Position numbers and translations under genes: made by a program
Shown here: piece after piece, positions 1 to 6,297 of the stretch
Position numbering within the stretch: the stretch's first letter is position 1
Layout: each line of letters opens with the position of its first letter
Assembly: GCA_946886275.1 (NCBI GenBank)
Contig: CAMPIH010000116.1
Coordinates: 1-7,284 of the forward strand
Origin: an uncultured Sphingosinicella sp.
GTDB lineage: Bacteria; Pseudomonadota; Alphaproteobacteria; Sphingomonadales; Sphingomonadaceae
DNA length: 7,284 bases
Reading direction: 5' to 3'
The notes under the pieces: model-generated
What the model was told of the DNA's origin: nothing
The model's database searches: none
Seen by the model: only the letters and a program-made list of their open reading frames with translations

Positions 1-2085
1 CAGGAGGGAGTCCGCCGCTCTTTCGCTTATTCGACGATCTGGATGGGCGACGTCGCCGCCGAAACCGCCGACGGCCGCCTCCTCGTCGACGTCGCCGGGC
101 TTCTCACCCGCGACGACATGGACATCGCCCGCGCGCTTCGCGAGCAGGACAATGGCGATTACCGGCTGATCCCGGAGCTCAGCGTCGCCGACACCAATTT
201 CGTCCGAGTGTTCCCGCGCAACATCGAGCTTCGCGGGCGTATCACCTTCACCAGCGCCAGGCCGGGGCCGGAAGTGGGCAATATCGTCCCGGTCAACGGC
301 AATGCCAGCTTCATCGTCCGCCACTCGCTCATCGCTTTGCCCGAAGCCGGCTATCAGCCGCGCCGCTTCGATCCCCGCGCCGGCACGTTCGGATCGCAGG
401 TGGTGGATTTCGCCGCGCCGCTCGGCAGCTCGGTCGTCTACGAGCTCGCCAACCGGTTCCGGCTCGAGAAGCTCGATCCCGCCGCTTCGCGCTCGCGGGT
501 CCGCAATCCGATCACCTTCTATATCGACACCGCGGCGCCCGAGCCGATCCGGACCGCCTTGTTCGAAGGGACGAGCTGGTGGCGCGAGGCCTTCGAGGCC
601 GCCGGCTATATCGACGCCTTCCGGGTCGAGATGCTGCCCGAAGGGGTGGACCCGCTCGACATACGCTACAACGTCGTCAACTGGGTCAATCGCGCGACCC
701 GCGGCTGGTCCTACGGCCAGGTCATCGAGGACCCGCGGACCGGCGAGATCATCAAGGGCCAGGTGCTGCTCGGTTCGCTCCGGGTCCGCCAGGACATGCT
801 CATCTTCCAGGCGCTCGTCGGCGCCGGCCTGACGGCGAGCGGCGCGCCCAACGATCCCGTCGCCGCCGCGCTCGCCCGGATCAGGCAGCTCGCCGCGCAC
901 GAGGTCGGCCACGCGCTCGGCCTCTCCCACAATTTCGCCTCGAGCATCCAGGGCCGCTATTCGGTGATGGATTATCCGGCGCCGCGGGTTCGGCTCGTCG
1001 ACGGCGCTCTCGATCTTTCCGACGCCTATGGCGTCGGAGTCGGCCGCTGGGACCTTTTCGCCATCGACTGGCTCTACGGCGCCGCCACCGATTCGGAAGC
1101 CGGGCCGATCATGGCCCGGGGAATGGCGGAAGGGCTTCGGTTCGTCGGCGACGACGATGCCCGGCCGGTCGATGCCGCCCATCCCGTCGGCAGCCTTTGG
1201 GACGATTTCGCCGACCCGGTCGCCGAGCTGAGGCGGATGATGGAGGTTCGCGCCGTCGCCGTCGATCGCTTCGGTCCCGACGCGATCAGGGCAGGGGAGC
1301 CACTGTCCGGGCTCCGCCGCGCCTTCGTCCCGATCTGGCTTCTCCACCGCTATCAGGTCGCGGCCGCGGCCAAGCTCGTCGGCGGCGTGGATTATCGTTA
1401 CGCCGTGGCCGGCGACGGCACCGGCCAGCCGATCGCGACCGCGCCGGCGGCCCAGCGCCAGGCGATCGACGCGCTCATCGACACGCTGAGCCCGGCGGCG
1501 CTCACCGTTCCCGCCGATCTCGTTCCGCAGCTCTCCGTCGGCTGGTCCGGCAATGGCGATCGCCAGACCGACATCGAGATCTTCCCGACCGCGGGCGGCC
1601 CGGTCTTCGATCCGCTCGCCGCGACCGAGGTCGGCACGATGGTGACCCTCGCCGAGCTTCTCGCTCCCGAGCGGCTCAACCGGCTCGAGCTCCAGAACCA
1701 GGCCGAACCCTCGTCCCCGGCTGCCCACGAGCTGCTCGAGCGGCTGATCGAGAACGTCTTCGCCTTTCACGGCCTCGATTCCTCGACGTCGGCGGTGAAG
1801 CGCCGGATCGCCACGACGACGGCGCTGGCGCTGGCCCGGACGCAGCGCGATCCGGCGCTTTCGCCGACCCTGTCGCTCGCTCTGTCCGAGCGGATAATGC
1901 GCCTAGCCGACGATCTCGCCCGCCCCTCGGGCAACAATGTCCATTCCGACTGGAGCCGGGGCCTCGGCCGGCTCCTCACCGACGAGGACGCGCTTCAGCG
2001 GGTGATCAGCGACCAGCGCCGGCTGCCTCGGATCCCGCCGGGGATGCCGATCGGCGCTGCCGATGGCGACGGGATCGGATATTAG
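1..2085 (+). CDS. Secreted zinc-dependent metalloprotease, DUF5117/DUF4953 type (5' partial)
   Basis: The reading frame is open from base 1, so the gene begins outside the window; the ATG at 43 is probably internal, since the frame is coding before it and family members are usually about 800 aa or longer. Counting codon 1 at base 1 there are 694 residues. HEVGHALGLSH at residues 300-310 is a complete HExxHxxGxxH zinc site with the catalytic Glu, and SVMDYP (Met at 323) is a metzincin-type Met-turn about 13 residues later. Upstream, the segment with RFDPRAGTF (about 121-129) and the following ITFYID and NWVNRATRGWSYG stretches resembles the DUF5117 part of this family; the region after the Met-turn (GRWDLFAIDWLYG, 348-360) is DUF4953-like. 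Export is expected from the family, but the signal peptide lies outside the window. The substrate is unknown. It converges on the hydrolase gene to its right with a 43-bp gap. The family call is from memory; the metalloprotease call rests on the motif. Confidence 0.9.
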   Translation, partial: QEGVRRSFAYSTIWMGDVAAETADGRLLVDVAGLLTRDDMDIARALREQDNGDYRLIPELSVADTNFVRVFPRNIELRGRITFTSARPGPEVGNIVPVNGNASFIVRHSLIALPEAGYQPRRFDPRAGTFGSQVVDFAAPLGSSVVYELANRFRLEKLDPAASRSRVRNPITFYIDTAAPEPIRTALFEGTSWWREAFEAAGYIDAFRVEMLPEGVDPLDIRYNVVNWVNRATRGWSYGQVIEDPRTGEIIKGQVLLGSLRVRQDMLIFQALVGAGLTASGAPNDPVAAALARIRQLAAHEVGHALGLSHNFASSIQGRYSVMDYPAPRVRLVDGALDLSDAYGVGVGRWDLFAIDWLYGAATDSEAGPIMARGMAEGLRFVGDDDARPVDAAHPVGSLWDDFADPVAELRRMMEVRAVAVDRFGPDAIRAGEPLSGLRRAFVPIWLLHRYQVAAAAKLVGGVDYRYAVAGDGTGQPIATAPAAQRQAIDALIDTLSPAALTVPADLVPQLSVGWSGNGDRQTDIEIFPTAGGPVFDPLAATEVGTMVTLAELLAPERLNRLELQNQAEPSSPAAHELLERLIENVFAFHGLDSSTSAVKRRIATTTALALARTQRDPALSPTLSLALSERIMRLADDLARPSGNNVHSDWSRGLGRLLTDEDALQRVISDQRRLPRIPPGMPIGAADGDGIGY

Positions 2086-2102
2086 GGCGGCGCGACGCCG
2101 TG

Positions 2103-2122
2103 GCCCCTCCCGCAGAAGGGGC
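2103..2122. terminator. Possible bidirectional hairpin between convergent genes
   Basis: GCCCCT at 2103-2108 pairs with AGGGGC at 2117-2122 across an 8-nt loop, in the 43-bp gap between two genes that converge. Neither strand has a T-tract after the stem, so this is not a classical intrinsic terminator. The position is right for a transcription end shared by both genes. A separate perfect 10-bp palindrome, GATGATCATC at 2124-2133, overlaps the stop codon of the hydrolase gene and may be coincidental. Confidence 0.3.
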
Positions 2123-2128
2123 GGATGA

Positions 2129-2971
2129 TCATCGCGCCTCCTGCTCGGGCCCGCGAAGGAAGGCGCGGACGATGCGCAGGAATTCCGCCGTCCTGTCGCC
2201 GAAAATGGGGACATGGTCACCGTCCGGGACGATCCACAATTGGGATTCGGGAATGGCGCGATACATGCCCATGGGGATGGCGACCGGGAAGAATTCGTCG
2301 CGATCGCCATGGACGATCAAGGTGCGGGCGCGGATCCTCTGCAGCGTCGCCGGGGTGAAGGCCATGTCGCCCTGCTGGTCCGGCAGGGCTCTGAATTGCC
2401 TCACCAGCTCGCGCGCCTGAGCGTCGCCCCGGCTGGCGCACTCCAGATACATGTTCTGGAGGAAGGGCGGCAGATTCTCCCAGGTCACTTGCCGAAGGAT
2501 TCCGAGCGCCTGATCGGGATAGTGAGTCGAGGCGCCGATCAGCACCAGGGTTTCGATCCGCTCCGGCTCACGACTCGCGAGATGGAGGAGGTTCATTCCG
2601 CCGGCGCTGATGCCCATCGCCTTCACTTGCTCGAGGCCGAGATGATCGAGGAGGGCGGCGATATCCTCGCTCGACTGGCGCATGCTGAACCGGTTGGTGG
2701 GATTGGTCGACCAGCCATGGCCGCGCAGGTCCGGGATGATCACCCGATAATCCCGGGCGAGCTCGTCGGCGATCGCGCCCCAATCGGCCCCGCAGGCGCC
2801 GAAGCCGTGCAGCAGAAGGAGAGGCTCGCCGCTTCCTTGTTCCTGGTAATGGAGCTGAAGTCCGTTGATCTCGACGATCTGGCCGGGCGCGCTGCTTTGA
2901 GCGTTCGCCACCGGCGCCCAGCAGAAGCAGATGATGGCTCCAAGAGTGCAGCTCAGGATGGCGCGGTACAT
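2129..2971 (-). CDS. Secreted alpha/beta-fold hydrolase
   Basis: This 280-aa protein has the full alpha/beta-hydrolase layout. Residues 1-24 are a signal peptide (hydrophobic core ending VANA, likely cut before Gln25). HGFG at 55-58 forms the oxyanion region, DLRGHGWS at 81-88 is the conserved post-strand motif, GISAGG at 120-125 is the nucleophile elbow with Ser122, HGDRD at 221-225 carries the acid (probably Asp225), and His253 in DGDHVP completes the triad. Such proteins cleave esters, lactones, epoxides or C-C bonds; the exact substrate cannot be read from the sequence. It should act in the periplasm or outside the cell. The ATG has GGAG seven bases upstream, which supports this start. 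It lies 66 bp downstream of pth on the same strand, so it may be read through from rplY-pth, or have its own weak promoter. In many proteobacteria the gene after pth is ychF; here it is not. Confidence 0.9.
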   Translation of the reverse strand: MYRAILSCTLGAIICFCWAPVANAQSSAPGQIVEINGLQLHYQEQGSGEPLLLLHGFGACGADWGAIADELARDYRVIIPDLRGHGWSTNPTNRFSMRQSSEDIAALLDHLGLEQVKAMGISAGGMNLLHLASREPERIETLVLIGASTHYPDQALGILRQVTWENLPPFLQNMYLECASRGDAQARELVRQFRALPDQQGDMAFTPATLQRIRARTLIVHGDRDEFFPVAIPMGMYRAIPESQLWIVPDGDHVPIFGDRTAEFLRIVRAFLRGPEQEAR

Positions 2972-2980
2972 AGGCCGTCT

Positions 2981-2996
2981 CCCGCTCGATCGCGGG
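2981..2996 (-). promoter_or_regulatory. Hairpin overlapping the hydrolase ribosome binding site
   Basis: On the minus strand CCCGC, a 6-nt loop and GCGGG form a 5-bp GC stem, and the GGG of its 3' arm runs into the GGGAG Shine-Dalgarno sequence of the hydrolase gene, whose ATG is at 2971. Folding of the leader could reduce ribosome access. In the same gap a weak promoter-like pair, GTGACA (3022-3027) and TAGGCT (2998-3003) with 18-bp spacing, reads toward the hydrolase; only the -35 is a good match. Both are inferred from sequence only. Confidence 0.25.
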
Positions 2997-3037
2997 CAGC
3001 CTAGGCCAGTTTCGCGGCTCCTGTCACTGGCGGATCG

Positions 3038-3712
3038 TCAGTCCTTCATCCTCAATGCGACGTCGCTCATGAAGCGGGGGTCGTCGCCTTTGGCCAGCCA
3101 GTCCGCTTCGGCGGCGATCGCCGCGAGCAGGTCGCTGAGCTGCTCGGTCTCCGCCTTGGCGTAATTGCCGAGCACGTGTTTCGTCACCTTGTCCTTGTGG
3201 CCGGGGTGGCCGATCCCGATCCTGACCCGGCGGAAGGCGTCGCCGATATGGGCGTCGATCGATCGGATCCCGTTATGGCCGGCGGTGCCGCCGCCGAACT
3301 TCACCTTCACCTTGAACGGGGCGAGATCGAGCTCGTCGTAGAAGACCGTCACGTCGCCGGCCGCCTTCTTGAAGAAGTCCATCGCGGCGCGGACAGATCG
3401 GCCGCTCTCGTTCATGAAGGTCGCGGGCTTGAGGATGAGGATCCGCTGGCCGCCGATCCGGCCCTGCCGGGTCCATCCCGAGAAGGCCTTCTTGGTCGGC
3501 TCGAAATCGTGCACCTCGGCGATGGCGTCGGCGGCCATGAAGCCGACATTGTGCCGGTGCATCGCATATTGCGCGCCGGGATTGCCGAGACCGACCCAGA
3601 TCTGCACGGGCGCGAAATCCCCCCAGTCTTCGGCTTCCGGGGCGTCCGCCGGCTGGCCGGGCATCTCCACGCGTCGAGGCGTGAAGAGCGAGGCCAGCCA
3701 GCGGAGCGACAA
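3038..3712 (-). CDS. pth: Peptidyl-tRNA hydrolase (Pth, bacterial type)
   Basis: Pth releases tRNA from peptidyl-tRNAs that drop off the ribosome. The core begins at QIWVGLGNPG. Counting from the TTG start, residues matching the E. coli catalytic and binding set are Asn44 (LGNPG), His54 (RHNVG), Asn101 (PATFMN), Asp126 (YDELDL) and Asn147 (AGHNGIRS). The start is uncertain. The TTG at 3712 directly follows the rplY stop (TGA-TTG) and has GAGGAAG about 6 bases upstream, suiting translational coupling; it gives 224 aa. A GTG at 3607, preceded by a G-rich but weaker ribosome site, would give 189 aa starting MQIWVGLGNPG, the normal length of the family. An ATG at 3664 lies between them but has GGAG immediately adjacent, which is poor spacing. 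Codons between 3712 and 3607 end mostly in G or C, like real coding sequence here, so the longer form is given, with the GTG start as the main alternative. The function is secure; the N-terminus is not. Confidence 0.95.
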   Translation of the reverse strand: MSLRWLASLFTPRRVEMPGQPADAPEAEDWGDFAPVQIWVGLGNPGAQYAMHRHNVGFMAADAIAEVHDFEPTKKAFSGWTRQGRIGGQRILILKPATFMNESGRSVRAAMDFFKKAAGDVTVFYDELDLAPFKVKVKFGGGTAGHNGIRSIDAHIGDAFRRVRIGIGHPGHKDKVTKHVLGNYAKAETEQLSDLLAAIAAEADWLAKGDDPRFMSDVALRMKD

Positions 3713-4402
3713 TCAGCCTTCCTCGGACTCGGTGGCCTCTTCCTCGCCGACCAGAGGCACTTCGGCGGAGGGCTCTTCCTCGCCGGCTTCGGCCGCAGCT
3801 TCGGCCGCGGCAGCTTCGGCCGCCTCGGCCTTGACTCCGGACGGAGCGACGATCGTCGCGATGGTGAAATCGCGGTCGGTGATCGCCGAGCTCGTGCCCT
3901 TCGGCAAGGCGACGTGGCTGATGTGGATCGAATCGCCGATGTCGGTCCCGGCGAGATCGATGACGATCTCTTCGGGGATTTCGGCCGCGTCGCAGACCAG
4001 CTCGAGCTCGTGGCGGACGGAATTGAGGACTCCGCCGCGCTTCAGGCCGCGCGATTCCTCGTCATTGACGAAGCGGATCGGGACCGCGACGGTCACCGTC
4101 GCATGCTCGGCGATACGCAGGAAATCGACATGCACCGGGCGATCCGTCACCGGGTGGAACTGGACGTCCTTCGGCAGGGTGCGCGTGGCCGCGCCGCCGG
4201 CGTCGATCATCACCACCGAGTTCATGAAGTGGCCGGTGGACAAGGCCTTGACCAGCGCCTTCTCCTCGAGGTGGATCGAAAGGGGTTCTTTCTTCTCGCC
4301 GTAGATGACGGCGGGGACTCGGCCTTGATTGCGCAGTGCACGGGAGGCTCCCTTGCCAGCCCGTTCGCGCGTCTCGGCCGACAGCGTCAGCTGTTCGCTC
4401 AT
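3713..4402 (-). CDS. rplY: 50S ribosomal protein L25, long CTC form
   Basis: L25 binds 5S rRNA in the large ribosomal subunit. This 229-aa form has two domains plus a tail. Residues 1 to about 95 are the 5S-binding domain ([20 protein letters not shown] near 16-35 and [16 protein letters not shown] near 82-97). Residues about 100-190 are the TL5/CTC beta domain ([37 protein letters not shown]). Residues 191-229 are an Ala/Glu-rich acidic tail. The length fits the Ctc group rather than the roughly 94-aa E. coli L25. The ATG has GGAG seven bases upstream. It is the first gene of a minus-strand unit with pth, and its stop codon touches the TTG of pth, so the two are probably translated in a coupled way. 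A promoter candidate lies about 80 bp upstream. Confidence 0.96.
   Translation of the reverse strand: MSEQLTLSAETRERAGKGASRALRNQGRVPAVIYGEKKEPLSIHLEEKALVKALSTGHFMNSVVMIDAGGAATRTLPKDVQFHPVTDRPVHVDFLRIAEHATVTVAVPIRFVNDEESRGLKRGGVLNSVRHELELVCDAAEIPEEIVIDLAGTDIGDSIHISHVALPKGTSSAITDRDFTIATIVAPSGVKAEAAEAAAAEAAAEAGEEEPSAEVPLVGEEEATESEEG
3786..3823. repeat. Short coding repeat in the L25 tail
   Basis: The unit GCTTCGGCCGC occurs three times, starting at 3786, 3798 and 3813, at spacings of 12 and 15 bases. Both spacings are multiples of three, so copy number can change without a frameshift. On the minus strand it encodes the Ala/Glu-rich tail of L25 ([14 protein letters not shown] region). It is most simply replication slippage in a tolerant low-complexity tail. 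Confidence 0.6.
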
Positions 4403-4480
4403 TGCATGTCTCCAAAATGCGGGTTGCTTTGATAATTCCCGCCCACGCCTCCAGGGATGAATATGGGCAGGAAGCGGCGG

Positions 4481-4509
4481 CCTATAAGGGAGGGAGGAGG
4501 GAAATGCAA
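4481..4509 (-). promoter_or_regulatory. Candidate promoter for rplY-pth
   Basis: Reading the minus strand, TTGCAT (4504-4509) and TATAGG (4481-4486) are separated by 17 bp. The -10 matches TATAAT at 4 of 6 positions and the -35 matches TTGACA at 3 of 6. Transcription would start about 70 bp before the rplY ATG at 4402. The spacer is a pyrimidine-rich tract on this strand. The match is modest; the position and spacing are the main support. Confidence 0.35.
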
Positions 4510-4525
4510 ACCGCGCGCGGCGGTT
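4509..4525 (-). terminator. Candidate terminator after the TraB/GumN gene
   Basis: On the minus strand AACCGC (4520-4525 complement), a 5-nt loop CGCGC and GCGGTT (4509-4514 complement) form a 6-bp stem followed by TGCATTTCCC. It lies 66 bp after the TraB/GumN stop at 4592. The T-run is short and interrupted, so termination would be partial at best. It sits directly against the -35 box proposed for rplY. The rest of the 4403-4591 gap has G/C-rich sequence with no further gene visible. Confidence 0.35.
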
Positions 4526-4591
4526 CGCCGGACCCTCCCTTCGTGCCTTTCCCCCTCCTGCGATCGGGGGGCGCCGAGCCTCGATCCCCGC

Positions 4592-5551
4592 TCAGCTACC
4601 CGATTGCGCCAGCCGCTCGGTCTGCTCGACCCGGTCGGCCTCGATCCCATAGGCGCCGAGCAGGGTCTGGACGCTGGTCGGGCCGGCGAGATGGCCTGCG
4701 CCGACCGCGATGAAGACCGTTCCGGGACGCTTCATCCGCTCGTTGATGATATTGGCCCAGCGCGCGTTGCGCCGGGTGAACAGCCAGCGGTGAAGCTCGG
4801 GCGACTGGGCCATCGAGCTGTGCATGCTTGCGACGAGGCCGTCGACGTCGCCGGCCGACCAGGCGGCGAGCATCGGCGCCATCTCCTCGTCCATCTGGTC
4901 GAGCTGCTCGATCGTCTGGGTCAGCTGAACGATCTGCTGCTCTTCGGTCATCGCGTCGAACAGGCGCAGCTGCCACTCGATTCCCTCGAGCTCCGCAACG
5001 TCCATCCGCCGCTCGTGCGCGGCCCGCGACAGGGTCACCTCGGGGCCATGTTCAGGCCTGACCCCGAGCCGCTGGGCGGCGGCGTTGACCAGGGTCATCG
5101 ACACGAACCAGGGCTCGAGCGGATCGAAGGCGGCGGCCGGGACTCCGATCGACGAAAGCGCCTCGCCGAGCGCTTCATTCTGCTCCGGGCTCAGCCGTTC
5201 CGACAGCTTCCGGCCATTGGGATCGACAGCGTAGCGCATCACCAGCGGCTGCATCTCGGCGAGGTCTTCCGGGAGGAGCGCCTCGAGCACCAGCTCGTCC
5301 GAAGAATCGAAGGCCGCCTTGACCTCGTCGTTGAACCAGGGCCGCCCATCCAGCATGTGGAAGGTGCCGAACAGATAGACGATCGTGTCCTCGTCGCGAA
5401 CGACCCACATGGCGGGGTTGGCGTCGGGCAGCGAAGCCGCCGCGGCGGCTTGCGCCGGCGCTTCGGCCGCAGCCTGTGCGGGGCCCGCCTGGCTTGCACC
5501 GGCGGCGCTCGGCGCAAGGGCCAGAGCAGCGGCCGCAATGAGCGTCTTCAT
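4592..5551 (-). CDS. TraB/GumN family secreted protein
   Basis: This 319-aa protein carries the marks of the TraB/GumN (Pfam TraB) family. FGTFHML at 61-67 is the first GxxH-type motif, VLEALL at 88-93 has the conserved Glu90, RRNARWANII at 260-269 is the RN..W..I block, and GAGHLAGPTSVQTLL at 284-298 is the second conserved GxxH motif. The paired His and Glu residues have led to the proposal that the fold is a metal-dependent hydrolase related to the Tiki/EreA group; activity in bacteria is not well established. Residues 1 to about 20 are a signal peptide, followed by an Ala/Gln-rich linker to about 40; there is no lipobox Cys, so a soluble periplasmic protein is likely. The ATG has GAGGAG eight bases upstream. 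It is the last gene of the minus-strand XRE, membrane protein and TraB unit, 24 bp after the membrane protein stop. Confidence 0.88.
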   Translation of the reverse strand: MKTLIAAAALALAPSAAGASQAGPAQAAAEAPAQAAAAASLPDANPAMWVVRDEDTIVYLFGTFHMLDGRPWFNDEVKAAFDSSDELVLEALLPEDLAEMQPLVMRYAVDPNGRKLSERLSPEQNEALGEALSSIGVPAAAFDPLEPWFVSMTLVNAAAQRLGVRPEHGPEVTLSRAAHERRMDVAELEGIEWQLRLFDAMTEEQQIVQLTQTIEQLDQMDEEMAPMLAAWSAGDVDGLVASMHSSMAQSPELHRWLFTRRNARWANIINERMKRPGTVFIAVGAGHLAGPTSVQTLLGAYGIEADRVEQTERLAQSGS

Positions 5552-5575
5552 TCGTCAATCTCCTCAATAAGATAT

Positions 5576-5998
5576 TTAGCGGAAACGGTAAAAGAGGGAA
5601 GCCAGAGCGAGCGAGACCCAGAAGGCCAGGAACAGGATGCCGTGCATCGGCTCGCGGACCAGGTCGGCCATCCACAACAGGAACCAGGGCGGGTAGATCA
5701 GCAGATAGGCGGCAGCCGCGACGGCGACCGCCTTATATTGCGTCTGCTGCTCGAACTCGTCGGTCTGGCGCGACAAGGCGATCCCGCCGCCGATGATGGC
5801 CGCGAGATAGGCGAGGCTGAGCCCGATCGCGAAGGGCGCGGGCCAAATGCGCGGACCGGTGAACAGACTCTCCGCCTCGTTGAAGCCGACGATGAAGCCG
5901 CCGAAGAAGCCGATCGCGACGATCCCGCCGACGATGACTCGCTTGCGACCTCGTCTCTGCCTGTCCAGCTGCTCGCCGGAGCCCATCGGGCTAGACAC
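5576..5998 (-). CDS. Four-helix membrane protein, partner of XRE regulator
   Basis: I cannot name this 140-aa protein by function. From the GTG start at 5998 it has a basic N-terminus (RQRRGRKR, 13-20) and four hydrophobic segments at about 20-38, 54-75, 90-110 and 118-136, with an acidic/Gln-rich loop (TDEFEQQTQYKA, 79-90) between the second and third. The basic N-terminus suggests that both ends face the cytoplasm. The GTG is chosen because GGGGAG lies seven bases upstream and it gives an 8-bp overlap with the XRE gene, typical of coupled translation. An ATG at 5986 (136 aa) is the alternative. A longer open frame back to 6151 is rejected because that part overlaps the XRE gene and is Arg/Ser-rich noise. 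Small XRE regulators paired with such membrane proteins (for example DUF2178-like ones) are common in bacteria, but membership of that family is only a suggestion. Confidence 0.8.
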   Translation of the reverse strand: MSSPMGSGEQLDRQRRGRKRVIVGGIVAIGFFGGFIVGFNEAESLFTGPRIWPAPFAIGLSLAYLAAIIGGGIALSRQTDEFEQQTQYKAVAVAAAAYLLIYPPWFLLWMADLVREPMHGILFLAFWVSLALASLFYRFR

Positions 5999-6206
5999 GC
6001 CACTTCTCCCCACCCTGCTCATCTTCGAAAATCTCCTCGATGCTGAGACCGAACAGCCGTGACAGACGGAAGGCGAGCGGCAGACTTGGATCGTGCTTGC
6101 CGGTCTCGATCGCGTTGACCGCCTGGCGCGAGACTCCGAGCCGGCCGCCAAGCTCGGCCTGGCTCCAGCCCCGCTCCGCGCGCAACACCCGAAGCCGATT
6201 TCTCAC
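5991..6206 (-). CDS. Small XRE/Cro-type helix-turn-helix regulator
   Basis: This 71-aa protein is almost entirely one HTH_3 domain. QAELGGRLGVSRQAVNAIETGKHDPS (about 15-40, in pieces) contains helices 2 and 3, with SRQAVNAIE as the recognition helix, and the tail SIEEIFEDE is typical of the short family in which members begin xxNRLRVLRAERxWSQ. It should bind DNA as a dimer. The start is GTG at 6206; the first residues match the usual start of the family. No in-frame ATG lies nearby, and GGGGAA sits ten bases upstream. It opens a three-gene minus-strand unit and overlaps the next gene by 8 bp. Its upstream region holds three 16-bp inverted repeats around a good -35 box, so autoregulation is a reasonable inference. 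What signal it senses, and whether the membrane protein feeds into it, is not visible. Confidence 0.92.
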   Translation of the reverse strand: MRNRLRVLRAERGWSQAELGGRLGVSRQAVNAIETGKHDPSLPLAFRLSRLFGLSIEEIFEDEQGGEKWRV

Positions 6207-6229
6207 GAGTCCGACATTCCCCGCTCCTC

Positions 6230-6249
6230 CAGCCTGTCAGGCCAGGCTG
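6230..6249 (-). repeat. Inverted repeat in the XRE leader
   Basis: CAGCCTG and CAGGCTG form a perfect 7-bp stem with a 6-nt loop (either strand). It partly overlaps operator copy 1 (6236-6251). In the predicted XRE transcript the hairpin would end 23 nt before the GTG, just ahead of GAGGAG. There is no T-tract, so it is not a terminator. It may be a leader RNA structure or a by-product of the operator sequence. Confidence 0.5.
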
Positions 6250-6251
6250 AC
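6236..6251. promoter_or_regulatory. Operator-like inverted repeat, copy 1
   Basis: GTCAG-N6-CTGAC, a perfect 5+5 dyad with spacer GCCAGG. It lies in the predicted 5' leader of the XRE gene, 30 bp before its start codon and exactly 21 bp (two helical turns) from copy 2, so bound dimers would lie on the same face of the DNA. Binding by the XRE product is inferred from position and symmetry. Confidence 0.55.
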
Positions 6252-6256
6252 GATGT

Positions 6257-6272
6257 GTCAGCAAAACCTGAC
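6257..6272. promoter_or_regulatory. Operator-like inverted repeat, copy 2
   Basis: GTCAG-N6-CTGAC with spacer CAAAAC, identical in both half-sites to copy 1. It covers the expected transcription start and the edge of the -10 element of the XRE promoter. A protein bound here would block that promoter. Confidence 0.6.
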
Positions 6273-6297
6273 TATCCGTCGAGCGAATCGATGTCAA
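6271..6297 (-). promoter_or_regulatory. Candidate promoter for the XRE-membrane protein-TraB unit
   Basis: On the minus strand a perfect TTGACA (6292-6297) is followed, after 15 bp, by GATAGT (6271-6276; 4 of 6 to TATAAT); at the preferred 17-bp spacing the hexamer is TAGTCA, a poorer match. Transcription would start near 6264, about 58 bp before the GTG of the XRE gene. Operator copy 3 covers the -35 box and copy 2 the start site, which fits repression by the gene product. Confidence 0.5.

Noticed and set aside
579..2420. 613-codon plus-strand frame overlapping the metalloprotease
   Set aside because: It is extremely Arg-rich, overlaps the clear metalloprotease frame and runs past its stop into the convergent hydrolase gene; a GC-driven frame shadow.
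3176..4432. 418-codon plus-strand open frame antisense to pth and rplY
   Set aside because: It is a shadow of two unmistakable genes on the other strand. Its product is rich in Arg, Gly, Asp and His with no recognisable domain, as expected from an antisense frame in high-GC coding DNA.
4560..4591. CGGGG/CCCCG pairing just after the TraB/GumN stop as its terminator
   Set aside because: Only five base pairs with a long loop and no T-tract on the minus strand; the stem at 4509-4525 is a better candidate.
4457..6046. 529-codon plus-strand open frame antisense to the TraB/GumN and membrane protein genes
   Set aside because: It is long but has low-complexity Arg/His/Asp-rich composition and crosses gene boundaries of well-supported minus-strand genes.
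5999..6151. Extended N-terminus of the membrane protein back to 6151
   Set aside because: This part lies wholly inside the XRE gene in another frame, is Arg/Ser-rich, and the GTG at 5998 has a strong ribosome site of its own.
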